NCBI GenBank assembly: GCA_937983065.1
Contig: CALKAL010000021.1
Span: 1-49,998 of the forward strand
Origin: an uncultured Bacillaceae bacterium
Lineage (GTDB): Bacteria; Bacillota; Bacilli; Bacillales; Alkalibacillaceae
Reading direction: 5' to 3'
DNA length: 49,998 bases
Of the stretch, positions 33,108 through 41,184 are shown piece after piece. Under the pieces are notes generated by a model. The model was not told where the DNA came from. It saw nothing but the letters and a program-made list of their open reading frames with translations, and did no database searches. Within the stretch, counting starts at the first letter, position 1. The number at the start of each line of letters is the position of its first letter. A program made the position numbers and the translations under genes.

Positions 33108-34325
33108 ATGAATGCATGTGGTTTAATCGTCGAATATAACCCCTTTCATAATGGACATTTATTTCATTTTAAACAATCGAAAGAAAAAACAGAAGCCGAC
33201 GTCGTTATCGCTGTGATGAGTGGCACGTTTTTACAGCGAGGCGAACCAGCGATTATCGATAAATTTCATCGTACAAAGGCTGCCCTCCTTAGTGGAATTG
33301 ATGTCGTCATTGAATTGCCTTTTGCTTTCTCTTGCCAATATGCTGATTTATTTGCTAAGGGAGCTACGATGACTTTAGCGAATCTTGGAGTCGATTATAT
33401 TTGCTTCGGTAGTGAACATGGTCAAATTAAACCTTTTATCGATAGTTACATGCATTTTAAACAAAACGAAGACGATTTTCAAATTTATTTAAAAAGACAT
33501 TTAAATGATGGCTTATCTTTTCCACAAGCGAGTAAAAAAGCATATGAGCAAATCGGAATGAATCATGCTGGTTTAGATTTAAGCTTACCGAATAATATTC
33601 TAGGCTATAGCTACGTGAAAGCAATATATGATTATAATCTTTCCATTAAACCAGAAACGATTAAACGGATAGAAAATAATTATCATGATGAAACGATTGA
33701 AAAACAAATTGCTTCAGCAACAAGCGTTAGAAAGGAAATGTTTCACGAAAATGAATTGACAGCTAAAGCAAAATTAGCTTTACCTCACTCGACCATTGAT
33801 ATGCTTCAAACATATAAAGCATCCTCAGGGCTTTGGCACGAGTGGGAAAATTATCTTCCTATCCTTCAACATCTTGTCCATACGAAATCGCCGAATGAAT
33901 TAAGAGAAATTCATGGCATTGAGGAAGGGTTTGAAAATCGCCTGAAACAAACTGTGCATCAAGCAAACAGTTTCCATGATTGGATGCATTTACTTAAAAC
34001 GAAGCGATACACTTGGACTAGAATCCAAAGAAATTTTGTACATTTATTAACGAATACGAAAAAAGAGGAAATCGAACATATAAAACAGATGAAAAACATC
34101 CCTTACGTTCGTCTGCTCGGTATGTCTAATAAAGGACAAGAATACATCCAAAGGCAGAAAAAACAGATGGACATTAAACTTATTTCAAACCTTCAAGATA
34201 TGGAGCATCCTTTATTAAAAATGGAAGAAAGAGCAACTGATGCTTACTATTCGGTTGTACAACCATCTTTGAAAAAAGCGTTGCGAAATGAAGAATTAAC
34301 TGGTCCCATTTTTGTTGAACGGTGA
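33108..34325 (+). CDS. tmcAL: tRNA(Met) cytidine acetate ligase TmcAL (YlbM)
   Basis: 405-residue nucleotidyltransferase-fold enzyme that uses acetate and ATP to make N4-acetylcytidine at the wobble position of elongator tRNA-Met. The HxGH-type motif is NPFHNGHLFH (about 11-20). AVMSGTFLQRGEPAI and LPNNILGYSYVKA are family blocks, and LLKTKRYTWTRIQR lies near 300. ATG at 33108, SD AAGG. It is divergent from ylbN and convergent with ylbL. Confidence 0.94.
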   Translation: MNACGLIVEYNPFHNGHLFHFKQSKEKTEADVVIAVMSGTFLQRGEPAIIDKFHRTKAALLSGIDVVIELPFAFSCQYADLFAKGATMTLANLGVDYICFGSEHGQIKPFIDSYMHFKQNEDDFQIYLKRHLNDGLSFPQASKKAYEQIGMNHAGLDLSLPNNILGYSYVKAIYDYNLSIKPETIKRIENNYHDETIEKQIASATSVRKEMFHENELTAKAKLALPHSTIDMLQTYKASSGLWHEWENYLPILQHLVHTKSPNELREIHGIEEGFENRLKQTVHQANSFHDWMHLLKTKRYTWTRIQRNFVHLLTNTKKEEIEHIKQMKNIPYVRLLGMSNKGQEYIQRQKKQMDIKLISNLQDMEHPLLKMEERATDAYYSVVQPSLKKALRNEELTGPIFVER

Positions 34326-34335
34326 TTTGAATAAC

Positions 34336-34378
34336 AATACCCCAGTGAAGATGAATAAGCATCTTAAACTGGGGTATT
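34336..34378. terminator. Bidirectional terminator between tmcAL and ylbL
   Basis: An 11-bp stem AATACCCCAGT/ACTGGGGTATT encloses a second AAGATG/CATCTT stem. It is followed by a T run on the plus strand and lies between convergent genes. Confidence 0.85.
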
Positions 34379-34387
34379 TTTTCACAC

Positions 34388-35413
34388 TTATTGTTTAGGC
34401 TCGAGCTGTTCTAAATAATTTAATGCATCATCAAATGTATCTACAGGGACAATGACCATATCTGTGCCTATTTCCTCTTTCGTTTCAAGGGCGACCTCAT
34501 AGTTTGATCTTGCTTTACCTCCTTCATTCGGGGCAAAGAAAATATCAGCACCCGCCCGATCGGCTGCAACGACTTTTTTATCGACACCACCGATTCGATA
34601 AACATTGCCCTCATAATCTATTTCACCAGTTCCGACAATTTGATAGCCCTTCGTAATATCGTCACTCGTTAATTGATTATAAATTTCTAATGACATCATT
34701 AAACCAGCACTCGGACCACCAATAGCCCCACTATTAAAAGTCACCTCAGGATTAACTTCTACAATTCGATCCGTCACTAAACCTACCCCCATTCCTGCGC
34801 GATTAGGTTCATTCGGTAACGGAGCTAACTCAATTGAAACGTCCACAACTTCCTCTTCTCGTTTTGCTTTAATCGCAACAGTATCACCGACATTAAAGGA
34901 AGAAGTCATTGCGACAACTTCTTCGGCTGAAAAAACTTCTTCCCCATTTACTTCAATAATTTGATCACCAACTTCTAATAAACCAAAAGCAGGCATATCT
35001 TCAACAACTGATAATACGTATACTCCGATATAATCAATCGTTATATCTTTGCCTGCTCTTTCATAAGCAACAACCTTCGCTGCTTCTTGGGACGATTCCA
35101 TATAAGCTAATTGGGTCTCTCGATACTCCGCTTCCGAAATTCCTTCTGGTCGCACTTCGGATAAGTCATTGATTTCATAATAGGGACGAATTTGTGCCCA
35201 TAAATAGTAAATTGGCGTCGCCTGCCCCCCTCGAACCGTCACTAAATGTATTTTCCCCTCACTATCGAAATGCCCATCAACTTCCACAACCTCATCTAAT
35301 TCATAAATTGAGCCAGGTTGGTAAATGTAATAGTCCAATTTATAATTCGATAAAAAAAATGCAACTGCCAATACGAGGATAAAGCCGATTATTTGTCTCT
35401 TATTTAAACGCAT
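34388..35413 (-). CDS. ylbL: PDZ-domain Lon-like serine protease YlbL
   Basis: 341-residue membrane-anchored protease. One N-terminal membrane helix (about 8-24) is followed by a PDZ domain (about 120-195). A Lon-type catalytic domain has the Ser-Lys dyad, with Ser 235 in GGPSAGLMMS and Lys 280 in GGVDKK. It lacks the ATPase domain of true Lon. In B. subtilis, YlbL takes part in removing the DNA-damage checkpoint protein YneA. ATG at 35413, 3 bp after ylbK, so the two are co-transcribed. Confidence 0.95.
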   Translation of the reverse strand: MRLNKRQIIGFILVLAVAFFLSNYKLDYYIYQPGSIYELDEVVEVDGHFDSEGKIHLVTVRGGQATPIYYLWAQIRPYYEINDLSEVRPEGISEAEYRETQLAYMESSQEAAKVVAYERAGKDITIDYIGVYVLSVVEDMPAFGLLEVGDQIIEVNGEEVFSAEEVVAMTSSFNVGDTVAIKAKREEEVVDVSIELAPLPNEPNRAGMGVGLVTDRIVEVNPEVTFNSGAIGGPSAGLMMSLEIYNQLTSDDITKGYQIVGTGEIDYEGNVYRIGGVDKKVVAADRAGADIFFAPNEGGKARSNYEVALETKEEIGTDMVIVPVDTFDDALNYLEQLEPKQ

Positions 35414-35416
35414 AAA

Positions 35417-36196
35417 CTATTCCTTCCAATCTGTTATCATTTTTTTAATTTGATCGATTTGCCGATTTGCCTCTAATTCTCCTTCATGAATGATTTCCTT
35501 TATATTTGTAAAATTTCTTGAACTATAAGAATAGACTTCAGGACGTAAAATGATATCCGCATCCATCATTAATCTATTCGTAATATCACTTTGCATAATA
35601 TCAATACTTTGCATAATAATATCGTAAATCGTATTAACATCCGTGTTTTTTTCAAATTGAGAGCAGTCCACCGCAATAATAATATCCGCTCCCATATGCT
35701 TAACGATTGAAATTGGCACCCGATCGGCGACTCCTCCATCTACTAAAAGTCTATCATCGACTCGTTCAGGAACAAAAATGCCAGGAATTGCAATGCTAGC
35801 TCTTATCGCAGTTGCCGCATCCCCTTCTTGAAAGACAACTTTTTCTCCAGAATAAATATCTGTAGCGACAATCGCAACAGGAGTCGGAAATTCCTCAAGT
35901 TTTTTATGATAAGTGAACGTGCTTAAATAATGTTTGATTCGATCACCTTGAATAAGCCCCATTTTAGGTACAGTAAAATCTAAAAAGTATTTCATTTTAA
36001 ACGTCAATGCTAATGTATAAAGGTTCTCTATTGATTGGCCTGCGCCATACAAGGCACCTACTAAGGCCCCCATACTACTACCAGCGATATAATCTATCGG
36101 TATTTTATGATCCGTTAACACTTTTAAAATACCGAGATGACTAAATCCGCGAGCACCTCCTGAACCTAAAGCAAGCCCGATTTTCGGTCGGCTCAT
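35417..36196 (-). CDS. ylbK: Patatin-like phospholipase YlbK (RssA family)
   Basis: 259-residue patatin-domain lipase/esterase. The oxyanion-hole motif is GSGGARG (11-17). The nucleophile elbow is GSSMG with Ser 41, and the catalytic Asp is 153 in VDGG. The substrate is unknown. ATG at 36196, SD AGGGGGA. It is divergent from ylbJ and followed by ylbL at 3 bp. Confidence 0.93.
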   Translation of the reverse strand: MSRPKIGLALGSGGARGFSHLGILKVLTDHKIPIDYIAGSSMGALVGALYGAGQSIENLYTLALTFKMKYFLDFTVPKMGLIQGDRIKHYLSTFTYHKKLEEFPTPVAIVATDIYSGEKVVFQEGDAATAIRASIAIPGIFVPERVDDRLLVDGGVADRVPISIVKHMGADIIIAVDCSQFEKNTDVNTIYDIIMQSIDIMQSDITNRLMMDADIILRPEVYSYSSRNFTNIKEIIHEGELEANRQIDQIKKMITDWKE

Positions 36197-36344
36197 ACAG
36201 TTTCCCCCTGTTCAAAATGATAAATGAAGGCATAAGTGAAGATCTAAGTAGCGTATAGTATAAAAGGAAAAATTTTATTTTATTATATTTTACTATGATG
36301 AAATGTATTCGTACAGTAAGGGAACCTTATTAGGAGGATTATCA

Positions 36345-37568
36345 GTGAAGGAAGTCATTAAAACCCTTTTTTACACAACGAGCTCAATCTTTCTTGCGAT
36401 TGCGATTTTACTTTATCCGACTGAATCTTTTGAAGCGTCCATACGCGGGCTAAATTTATGGTTAGAAGTCGTCTTCCCATCTTTACTTCCTTTTTTCATC
36501 GTTGCGGAATTATTTTTAGCTTTTGGAATTGTACGTCTCATCGGCGTCTTATTAGAACCGTTAATGCGTCCTTTATTTAATGTCCCTGGAGCAGGTGGAG
36601 TTGTTGTTGGAATCGGAATGGCAAGTGGTTACCCTGCTGGTGCGAAAATTACCGCCCGCCTACGTGAAGAAGGTGTATTAACAAAAATTGAAGCCGAACG
36701 CCTCGTTTCTTTCACGAATGCATCAAACCCATTATTCATTTTCGGTGCGATTGCTGTCGGCTTTTTCCACGATGCAAAAATTGGAATCATATTAGCGATT
36801 AGTCATTATTTAGGCGCAATCCTCGTAGGCGTTTGTATGCGTTTTTATTATTATAAAGAAAGTAGTAAAAAGGAAAATAGTGAAGAAGACAAGCTACCAA
36901 TCTATAAAAAAATGTGGCAAACATTACATCATGAGAGAATGAAGGAAAAGGAGCCTTTAGGTAAAATTTTAGGACAAGCAGTCACATCCTCTGTCAATAC
37001 TTTAGTACTCATCGGTGGCTTTATCATTTTATTTTCCGTCATTAATCAGCTTTTAATGTTAACAGGAATGACCGCTTTGCTCAGTCAAGGGTTAGCGTTC
37101 GTATTACATCTTTTCTCCTTACCTGAAACGTTATCATTGCCCTACATCGCTGGATTATTTGAAGTCACACTCGGTTCACAAATGGTTTCAAATGTAAGGG
37201 ATGTTAGCTTACTGACACAGCTCGTCTTTGTCAGTGCCATTTTAGCTTTTCACGGCTTTTCAATTCAAGCGCAAGTTGCTAGCATCTTATCAACGACGGA
37301 TATTCGTTTTACCCCTTATTTTTTCGCTCGGCTCATTCATATCGTTTTTTCAGTCTGTTTAACTATTTTATTGTTTAAACCGTTATATTTAAATCGAAAA
37401 TCTGAAGTGACAGATTTACCCGTAGATACGACCCAAACTATTTCGTCTTTTTTCGTTAATTTATCGGACTGGCTCAAGCAATTTGGACCACTCATTTCGT
37501 TTAGTGCCATTTTTCTCTGTTTTATCATTTTACTAGTGCAAACGATTAATCAGAGTAGGAATAATTAA
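36345..37568 (+). CDS. ylbJ: Sporulation integral membrane protein YlbJ
   Basis: 407-residue polytopic membrane protein (about 8-10 helices) with two nucleoside-transporter-type gate repeats. The family block GVLLEPLMRPLFNVPGAGG leads into GMASGYPAGAKITA and VSFTNASNPLFIFGAI. YlbJ is needed for spore cortex in B. subtilis and is expressed in the mother cell. The frame opens at an ATG at 36303. The GTG at 36345 has a perfect AGGAGG SD 7 nt before it, and the product then aligns with the family start. Confidence 0.93.
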   Translation: MKEVIKTLFYTTSSIFLAIAILLYPTESFEASIRGLNLWLEVVFPSLLPFFIVAELFLAFGIVRLIGVLLEPLMRPLFNVPGAGGVVVGIGMASGYPAGAKITARLREEGVLTKIEAERLVSFTNASNPLFIFGAIAVGFFHDAKIGIILAISHYLGAILVGVCMRFYYYKESSKKENSEEDKLPIYKKMWQTLHHERMKEKEPLGKILGQAVTSSVNTLVLIGGFIILFSVINQLLMLTGMTALLSQGLAFVLHLFSLPETLSLPYIAGLFEVTLGSQMVSNVRDVSLLTQLVFVSAILAFHGFSIQAQVASILSTTDIRFTPYFFARLIHIVFSVCLTILLFKPLYLNRKSEVTDLPVDTTQTISSFFVNLSDWLKQFGPLISFSAIFLCFIILLVQTINQSRNN

Positions 37569-37570
37569 CG

Positions 37571-37610
37571 AAAAATCGGTGTAGATTAAATTCAACCTAC
37601 ACCGATTTTT
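37571..37610. terminator. Bidirectional terminator between ylbJ and coaD
   Basis: A 14-bp perfect stem AAAAATCGGTGTAG/CTACACCGATTTTT with a 12-nt loop lies between convergent genes. It has T runs on both strands. Confidence 0.88.
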
Positions 37611-37616
37611 TTATTA

Positions 37617-38105
37617 TTAATTAGAAAACTTTTGTTTTAACGCCTCATTCACAATAGGCGGAACAAGATCTGAGACGTCTGATTGATATTTAGCGACTTC
37701 TTTGACAATGCTTGAGCTTAGGAAGGAATATTGATTATTCGTCATCATGAAAAATGTTTCTACTTCATCACTAAGCTTTCGGTTCATCGACGTTATTTGC
37801 ATTTCATATTCAAAATCACTAACTGCTCTCAGTCCTCTTAAAATAACGTCCACATCATTTTTTATCGCATATTCAATGAGTAATCCTTGGCTGACATCAC
37901 AGGTTACATTTGGAATATGCTTCGTCGATTCTTTAATTAAATGGAGCCGTTCCTCAACAGAAAAGAGTGGCGCCTTTGATTGATTGTTAAAAACAGCAAC
38001 AACAACTTCATCAAAAACCTTTGCCCCCCGCTCGATAATATCGATATGTCCATTTGTGATTGGATCAAAGCTTCCTGGACAAATCGCTTTTTTTCCTTTT
38101 ATCAT
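37617..38105 (-). CDS. coaD: Phosphopantetheine adenylyltransferase CoaD
   Basis: 162-residue enzyme of the fourth step of coenzyme A synthesis (4'-phosphopantetheine + ATP to dephospho-CoA). The nucleotidyltransferase motif is GSFDPITNGHIDII (about 11-24). VILRGLRAVSDFEYE (about 87-101) and the C-terminal FLSSSIVKEVA (about 128-138) are diagnostic. It lies 12 bp after rsmD, the usual rsmD-coaD pair. Confidence 0.98.
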   Translation of the reverse strand: MIKGKKAICPGSFDPITNGHIDIIERGAKVFDEVVVAVFNNQSKAPLFSVEERLHLIKESTKHIPNVTCDVSQGLLIEYAIKNDVDVILRGLRAVSDFEYEMQITSMNRKLSDEVETFFMMTNNQYSFLSSSIVKEVAKYQSDVSDLVPPIVNEALKQKFSN

Positions 38106-38117
38106 CCTATTGTCCCC

Positions 38118-38675
38118 CTAATTTTCATAACGGTAAATCGTTATACAAGTTAAAGAATTGTAACAATCATGCTTCATTATTTTATAATTTTCTACACGTT
38201 GTGGCAACTTTTCATCCTGTGCATGTTCACAAATAATCAATGAACCATTTTCTAATAACTGATATGTATCAAGCTGTAATAATAATTTTTCAAAATCAAT
38301 CGTTTTATACGGTGGGTCTAAAAAAACGTATTGAAATTGGATGTCCCGCTTCGATAACGCTTTCAACGCACGAAAAGCATCATTCCGATACACTTCATAT
38401 TGATCACGCATTTTCAACGTCTTTAAATTATCCTTTATCGTTTCCACCGCTTTATATTGCTGATCAACGAAAATAACGAAATCAAGCCCTCGACTAAGCG
38501 CCTCGATTCCTAAATTACCACTGCCAGCAAATAAATCGAGTCCTTTTCCCCCATCAAAATAAGGACCAATATAATGAAACAAAGACTCTTTTATTTTATC
38601 CCCTGTCGGCCTCGTTTTCATATTTGGAACGGATTTAATACGATGACCTTTAAATTTACCTGATATAATTCTCAC
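38118..38675 (-). CDS. rsmD: 16S rRNA m2G966 methyltransferase RsmD (YlbH)
   Basis: 185-residue Rossmann-fold RNA methyltransferase. It starts MRIISGKFKGHRI. The SAM motif is GKGLDLFAGSGNLGIEALSRG (about 43-63). The catalytic tetrapeptide DPPY lies in VFLDPPYKT. The start is GTG at 38675 with GGTGA as SD. The proposed csfG sRNA lies upstream at 39097-39248, as csfG lies before ylbH in B. subtilis. Confidence 0.96.
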   Translation of the reverse strand: MRIISGKFKGHRIKSVPNMKTRPTGDKIKESLFHYIGPYFDGGKGLDLFAGSGNLGIEALSRGLDFVIFVDQQYKAVETIKDNLKTLKMRDQYEVYRNDAFRALKALSKRDIQFQYVFLDPPYKTIDFEKLLLQLDTYQLLENGSLIICEHAQDEKLPQRVENYKIMKHDCYNSLTCITIYRYEN

Positions 38676-39059
38676 CTATAATCACCAACATTAACAAAAT
38701 GAAGTATAGAGCTCTGATTATTTGAGCTGACATTGAGGACATCTGTTCAATTTGTTTACTTTTATCTCACAATCCAAACGACTACTCCCAATCAATTTAA
38801 CACCTTTAATTGGTAAATTACAAGCAGTTTTAATTAATTTTACAAAAATCTCTTGCGCTAGATTTCGTTAATTTCATAAGTCTACTTCTTTTAAGCTATT
38901 CACTACAAATCGACATTTCCTTAGAAAATAGTGTTAAAGCAATAAAAAAAGCACCGTAACGTGTGCCTTAAATTTTTATTTGGCTTAGTTTTTAAAATAA
39001 AATGTGATATTTTTGTGAGATTTCGTGTTTTTGCCCCTAAAAAAACATTATTTTAAAAA
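38676..39059. other. AT-rich intergenic stretch between rsmD and csfG
   Basis: No intact gene is visible. On the minus strand a stop-to-stop frame ending at 38718 would encode about 49 residues, including a CPQC pair (RLDCEIKVNKLNRCPQC). It has no usable start or SD near its beginning and may be a decayed remnant or chance. A minus-strand terminator lies at 38944-38969. Confidence 0.5.
38944..38969 (-). terminator. Minus-strand terminator downstream of the csfG locus
   Basis: On the minus strand, AAGGCAC pairs with GTGCTTT with an inner CG/CG pair and a bulged A. It is followed by a run of seven T. No gene on this strand ends nearby. The nearest upstream minus-strand gene ends at 39247, so a transcript from it would cross the csfG locus in antisense before stopping here. 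Confidence 0.6.
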
Positions 39060-39090
39060 TGTATAAAACGCTCAAAAGCTGGCAATGATA
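39060..39090 (+). promoter_or_regulatory. Sigma-F/sigma-G-like promoter of the csfG sRNA
   Basis: On the plus strand, TGTATA (39060-39065) contains GTATA, a sigma-F -35 (GYWTA), and resembles the sigma-G -35 TGMATA. After 15 bp comes GGCAATGATA (39081-39090), which matches the sigma-F -10 GGNRANANTW except at one position. The sigma-G -10 frame AATGATA is 18 bp from TGTATA. A dual forespore promoter is inferred. Confidence 0.6.
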
Positions 39091-39096
39091 AGGCTT

Positions 39097-39248
39097 AGAA
39101 CGGAACAATGAGGAAATCCGTTCGACTCGGAGAAGTCTTATCATTCCCCATAAGTACTTCTTCCGGTTTCTCCTCTCCCTTTTTGTACTCTCTTCGCTTG
39201 TTCGAAGAGATTCCGGTTCTTTTTCAATTGAAAAAGAACCGTTTTTTT
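39097..39248 (+). ncRNA. csfG: Probable CsfG forespore small RNA
   Basis: A plus-strand transcription unit without an ORF. It has a forespore-type promoter (39060-39090) and a hairpin GAACGGA/TCCGTTC (39098-39123) with a 12-nt purine-rich loop. A pyrimidine-rich stretch follows (about 39157-39185, containing TCTCCTCTCCC), then a hairpin TCTCTTCG/CGAAGAGA (39189-39210) and a strong terminator. In B. subtilis, CsfG is a sporulation sRNA encoded between ylbG and ylbH (rsmD) under sigma-F and sigma-G. The position here is the same, except that two extra genes lie between it and ylbG. The 5' end is estimated. Confidence 0.65.
39214..39248 (+). terminator. Strong terminator ending the csfG transcript
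   Basis: A perfect 28-bp palindrome (39214-39241; arms CGGTTCTTTTTCAA and its complement) is followed on the plus strand by seven T. The T run overlaps the stop codon of the minus-strand gene at 39247. There is no T run on the minus side, so it works for plus-strand transcription. Confidence 0.9.
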
Positions 39249-40626
39249 ATTCGATATTAATTTCAAGAGAGTCCTCTGATAATATCATATGAACTGGGAA
39301 AATATCAGAAGCAAGCATCGTCTTTATATATACTTCCCCATTAATTTTTACAATTGCATTTTCCTGAAGGCGATAATTTTCCTCATTAATAATGAATAAC
39401 TCACCTTCCGTAAAAAAGCGGTATCGATTCGCTTCAAATTCGATAAAAATTTCGTTCCCTTCATTTAACCCGAGCATATTAAAGCCGAGAAGGTCAGCTA
39501 ATCCCGCAATCGGAATATAGTGATCGTTTTGATATATAATATTTTTCCATTCGACTTCTTCAGTTTCACCGTTAATTATAATTGGACGATCATCAAAACC
39601 ATAAATTGGGGAAATAGACTCTTGATTGACGTAATGACTGAAAAAGAACGTATTTAAACCTGTTGCCTTTTGAAGGGTTCGATCTAATACCGTTATTAAA
39701 TCAGTCGTTTTATCTTCCCAACCCAATAATAATTCAAACCACGTCTCTTTTTCTGTTTCATTCAATCCGTTACTAAGGGCATTAGTAATTTGTTGTAATT
39801 GTTCATTAACTTCAATGTTATAAAAATATGACGCAATAGCATCTATTAACGGTTTCTCATCACTTTGTTTAAAGGTTAATAAATGACTTTTAAACAATGA
39901 ATGAGCGATTTTCCTTTTTTCTAAATGATGAATGACCGAAATGCCGCGTTCAGTTAATTGCTCGTTTTGCGATGAAATTAACATTAAATGGGGTTCTTCT
40001 TTAAATGGTTCGATAAATGAAAAATCTTCAATATCAATTGGAGCCGTTGAATAAAGCTGAACTTGCCCAATTTCACGATTAAAAACGTAATCATGATTTA
40101 TTTTAGCTAATACAACCGGTTCAGATGAATGAAATTCCCATTCAACATAATTAATATTCGTTAATTGCTCTGAGAAAAATGGACTTTTTGAACCGACCCA
40201 TCCCCCGTCCTCTATAAACCGACTTGAGAGGGTTAATTTGACATCTGCATTTATATCTTTTAATAGAATGATTGGATCTATAAAATATAATAAATCGACA
40301 TCGTCTTTAGGAAGTTGAAAAGAAAACGATACATCGTCAAATGATTCATCAACAGTTAACGTATCTCCGTCAATGTCACATGATGCATCGTCTAAAATCG
40401 AACAAGAAAATTTCTCCGCCCCTTTTGGAAGGATTAGTTGATACTCTCCACTAGTCAAATGACTGATTTTTTGTTCCACGTCCATTCGATTTTCTCTTTC
40501 AACGATATTGACGACTAACAACGGTTTTTCTTCATCCGTTTCATCGCGATCCTCAGCATACATCATCCATTGATACCATAATAATATGATTGATAAAAGT
40601 AACATCACAAAGACGATTTTTTTCAT
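39247..40626 (-). CDS. Exported protein with copper amine oxidase N-terminal-like (stalk) domain
   Basis: 459-residue protein of unknown function. An N-terminal signal/anchor helix (about 1-24) is followed by an acidic extracytoplasmic region. The C-terminal part (about 345-459) has the pattern of the copper amine oxidase N-terminal/stalk repeat, including ITNG-like IIINGETEEV, DHYIPIAGLADLLGFNM and VYIKTMLASDIF. That domain is common in secreted Firmicute proteins. The middle (about 40-340) resembles nothing I recognise. There is no lipobox. It has no counterpart at this place in B. subtilis. Neighbours are csfG and a small plus-strand gene, which does not settle its role. Confidence 0.7.
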   Translation of the reverse strand: MKKIVFVMLLLSIILLWYQWMMYAEDRDETDEEKPLLVVNIVERENRMDVEQKISHLTSGEYQLILPKGAEKFSCSILDDASCDIDGDTLTVDESFDDVSFSFQLPKDDVDLLYFIDPIILLKDINADVKLTLSSRFIEDGGWVGSKSPFFSEQLTNINYVEWEFHSSEPVVLAKINHDYVFNREIGQVQLYSTAPIDIEDFSFIEPFKEEPHLMLISSQNEQLTERGISVIHHLEKRKIAHSLFKSHLLTFKQSDEKPLIDAIASYFYNIEVNEQLQQITNALSNGLNETEKETWFELLLGWEDKTTDLITVLDRTLQKATGLNTFFFSHYVNQESISPIYGFDDRPIIINGETEEVEWKNIIYQNDHYIPIAGLADLLGFNMLGLNEGNEIFIEFEANRYRFFTEGELFIINEENYRLQENAIVKINGEVYIKTMLASDIFPVHMILSEDSLEINIE

Positions 40627-40751
40627 TTTAATAAACCTCTTTTTACATTGTTCGACTTTATTTTATCAAAATAGTCGACCAATGACTAATGCTCTTTCCT
40701 ATTAAGCTTAAAATGTGCTACATTATTTAAGGAAGAGTGAGGTGTAAGAAG

Positions 40752-41135
40752 ATGACGCAACGTTTTATTAAATTAGGAGAAGGATATGGCGACACGTTTG
40801 AATTATTTACATTGGTTGAATCGATGCCAGATCGCGTGGAACAGTTTCTAATTTTTAATACAGAAAAAAATGAAGCTAAAAGAAGATCAATAGCTGTCGT
40901 TTTTAAGCCGACAAAGCAAGGGAATTTTCAGCCGATTTATATTTGTTTGGAAGGAATACCTCAGAAGGAAAAAGAGGATTTACGAATCGTACAATTTAGA
41001 GAACTTGCTGAAAAGTTAAATAAACAGATCATTGAAATGGATGTCCCTTCTTCAAACAGTTACTTTGAAGAGGAACTTTATTTTCAAAAACTCATTGCCA
41101 TATTACGATTGAACCACTTAATTAAGCCTTTATGA
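40752..41135 (+). CDS. Conserved small protein next to ylbG (possibly DUF7147 family)
   Basis: 127-residue soluble protein beginning MTQRFIKLGEGYGDTFELFTL, with a mixed alpha/beta pattern and no clear catalytic motif. Proteins like this beside ylbG in Bacillaceae have sometimes been labelled methylthioribose kinase, which the small size does not support. The family name is from memory and tentative. The frame opens at 40737, but the ATG at 40752 has the SD GAGGTG 7-8 nt upstream. It converges on ylbG across a terminator. Confidence 0.7.
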   Translation: MTQRFIKLGEGYGDTFELFTLVESMPDRVEQFLIFNTEKNEAKRRSIAVVFKPTKQGNFQPIYICLEGIPQKEKEDLRIVQFRELAEKLNKQIIEMDVPSSNSYFEEELYFQKLIAILRLNHLIKPL

Positions 41136-41139
41136 AAAA

Positions 41140-41179
41140 AAGCACGGTTAAATGTAATCTAAACCATTTAACCGTGCTT
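41140..41179. terminator. Bidirectional terminator between the 40752 gene and ylbG
   Basis: A 15-bp perfect stem AAGCACGGTTAAATG/CATTTAACCGTGCTT with a 10-nt loop lies between convergent genes. Confidence 0.88.
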
Positions 41180-41184
41180 ATTAA

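Noticed and set aside
36240..36340. Possible sigma-E promoter before ylbJ
   Set aside because: CGTACAGT fits the sigma-E -10 at only 6 of 8 positions, and no ATATT-like -35 lies at 13-15 bp spacing.
36303..36344. Longer YlbJ start at an ATG
   Set aside because: It has no SD. The GTG at 36345 has AGGAGG at 7-nt spacing and fits the family N-terminus.
39081..39241. IS200/IS605-type or MITE ends, because of the palindromes around 39080-39240
   Set aside because: No transposase or target duplication is visible. The palindrome with its T run, the promoter and the ylbG-rsmD location fit an sRNA better.
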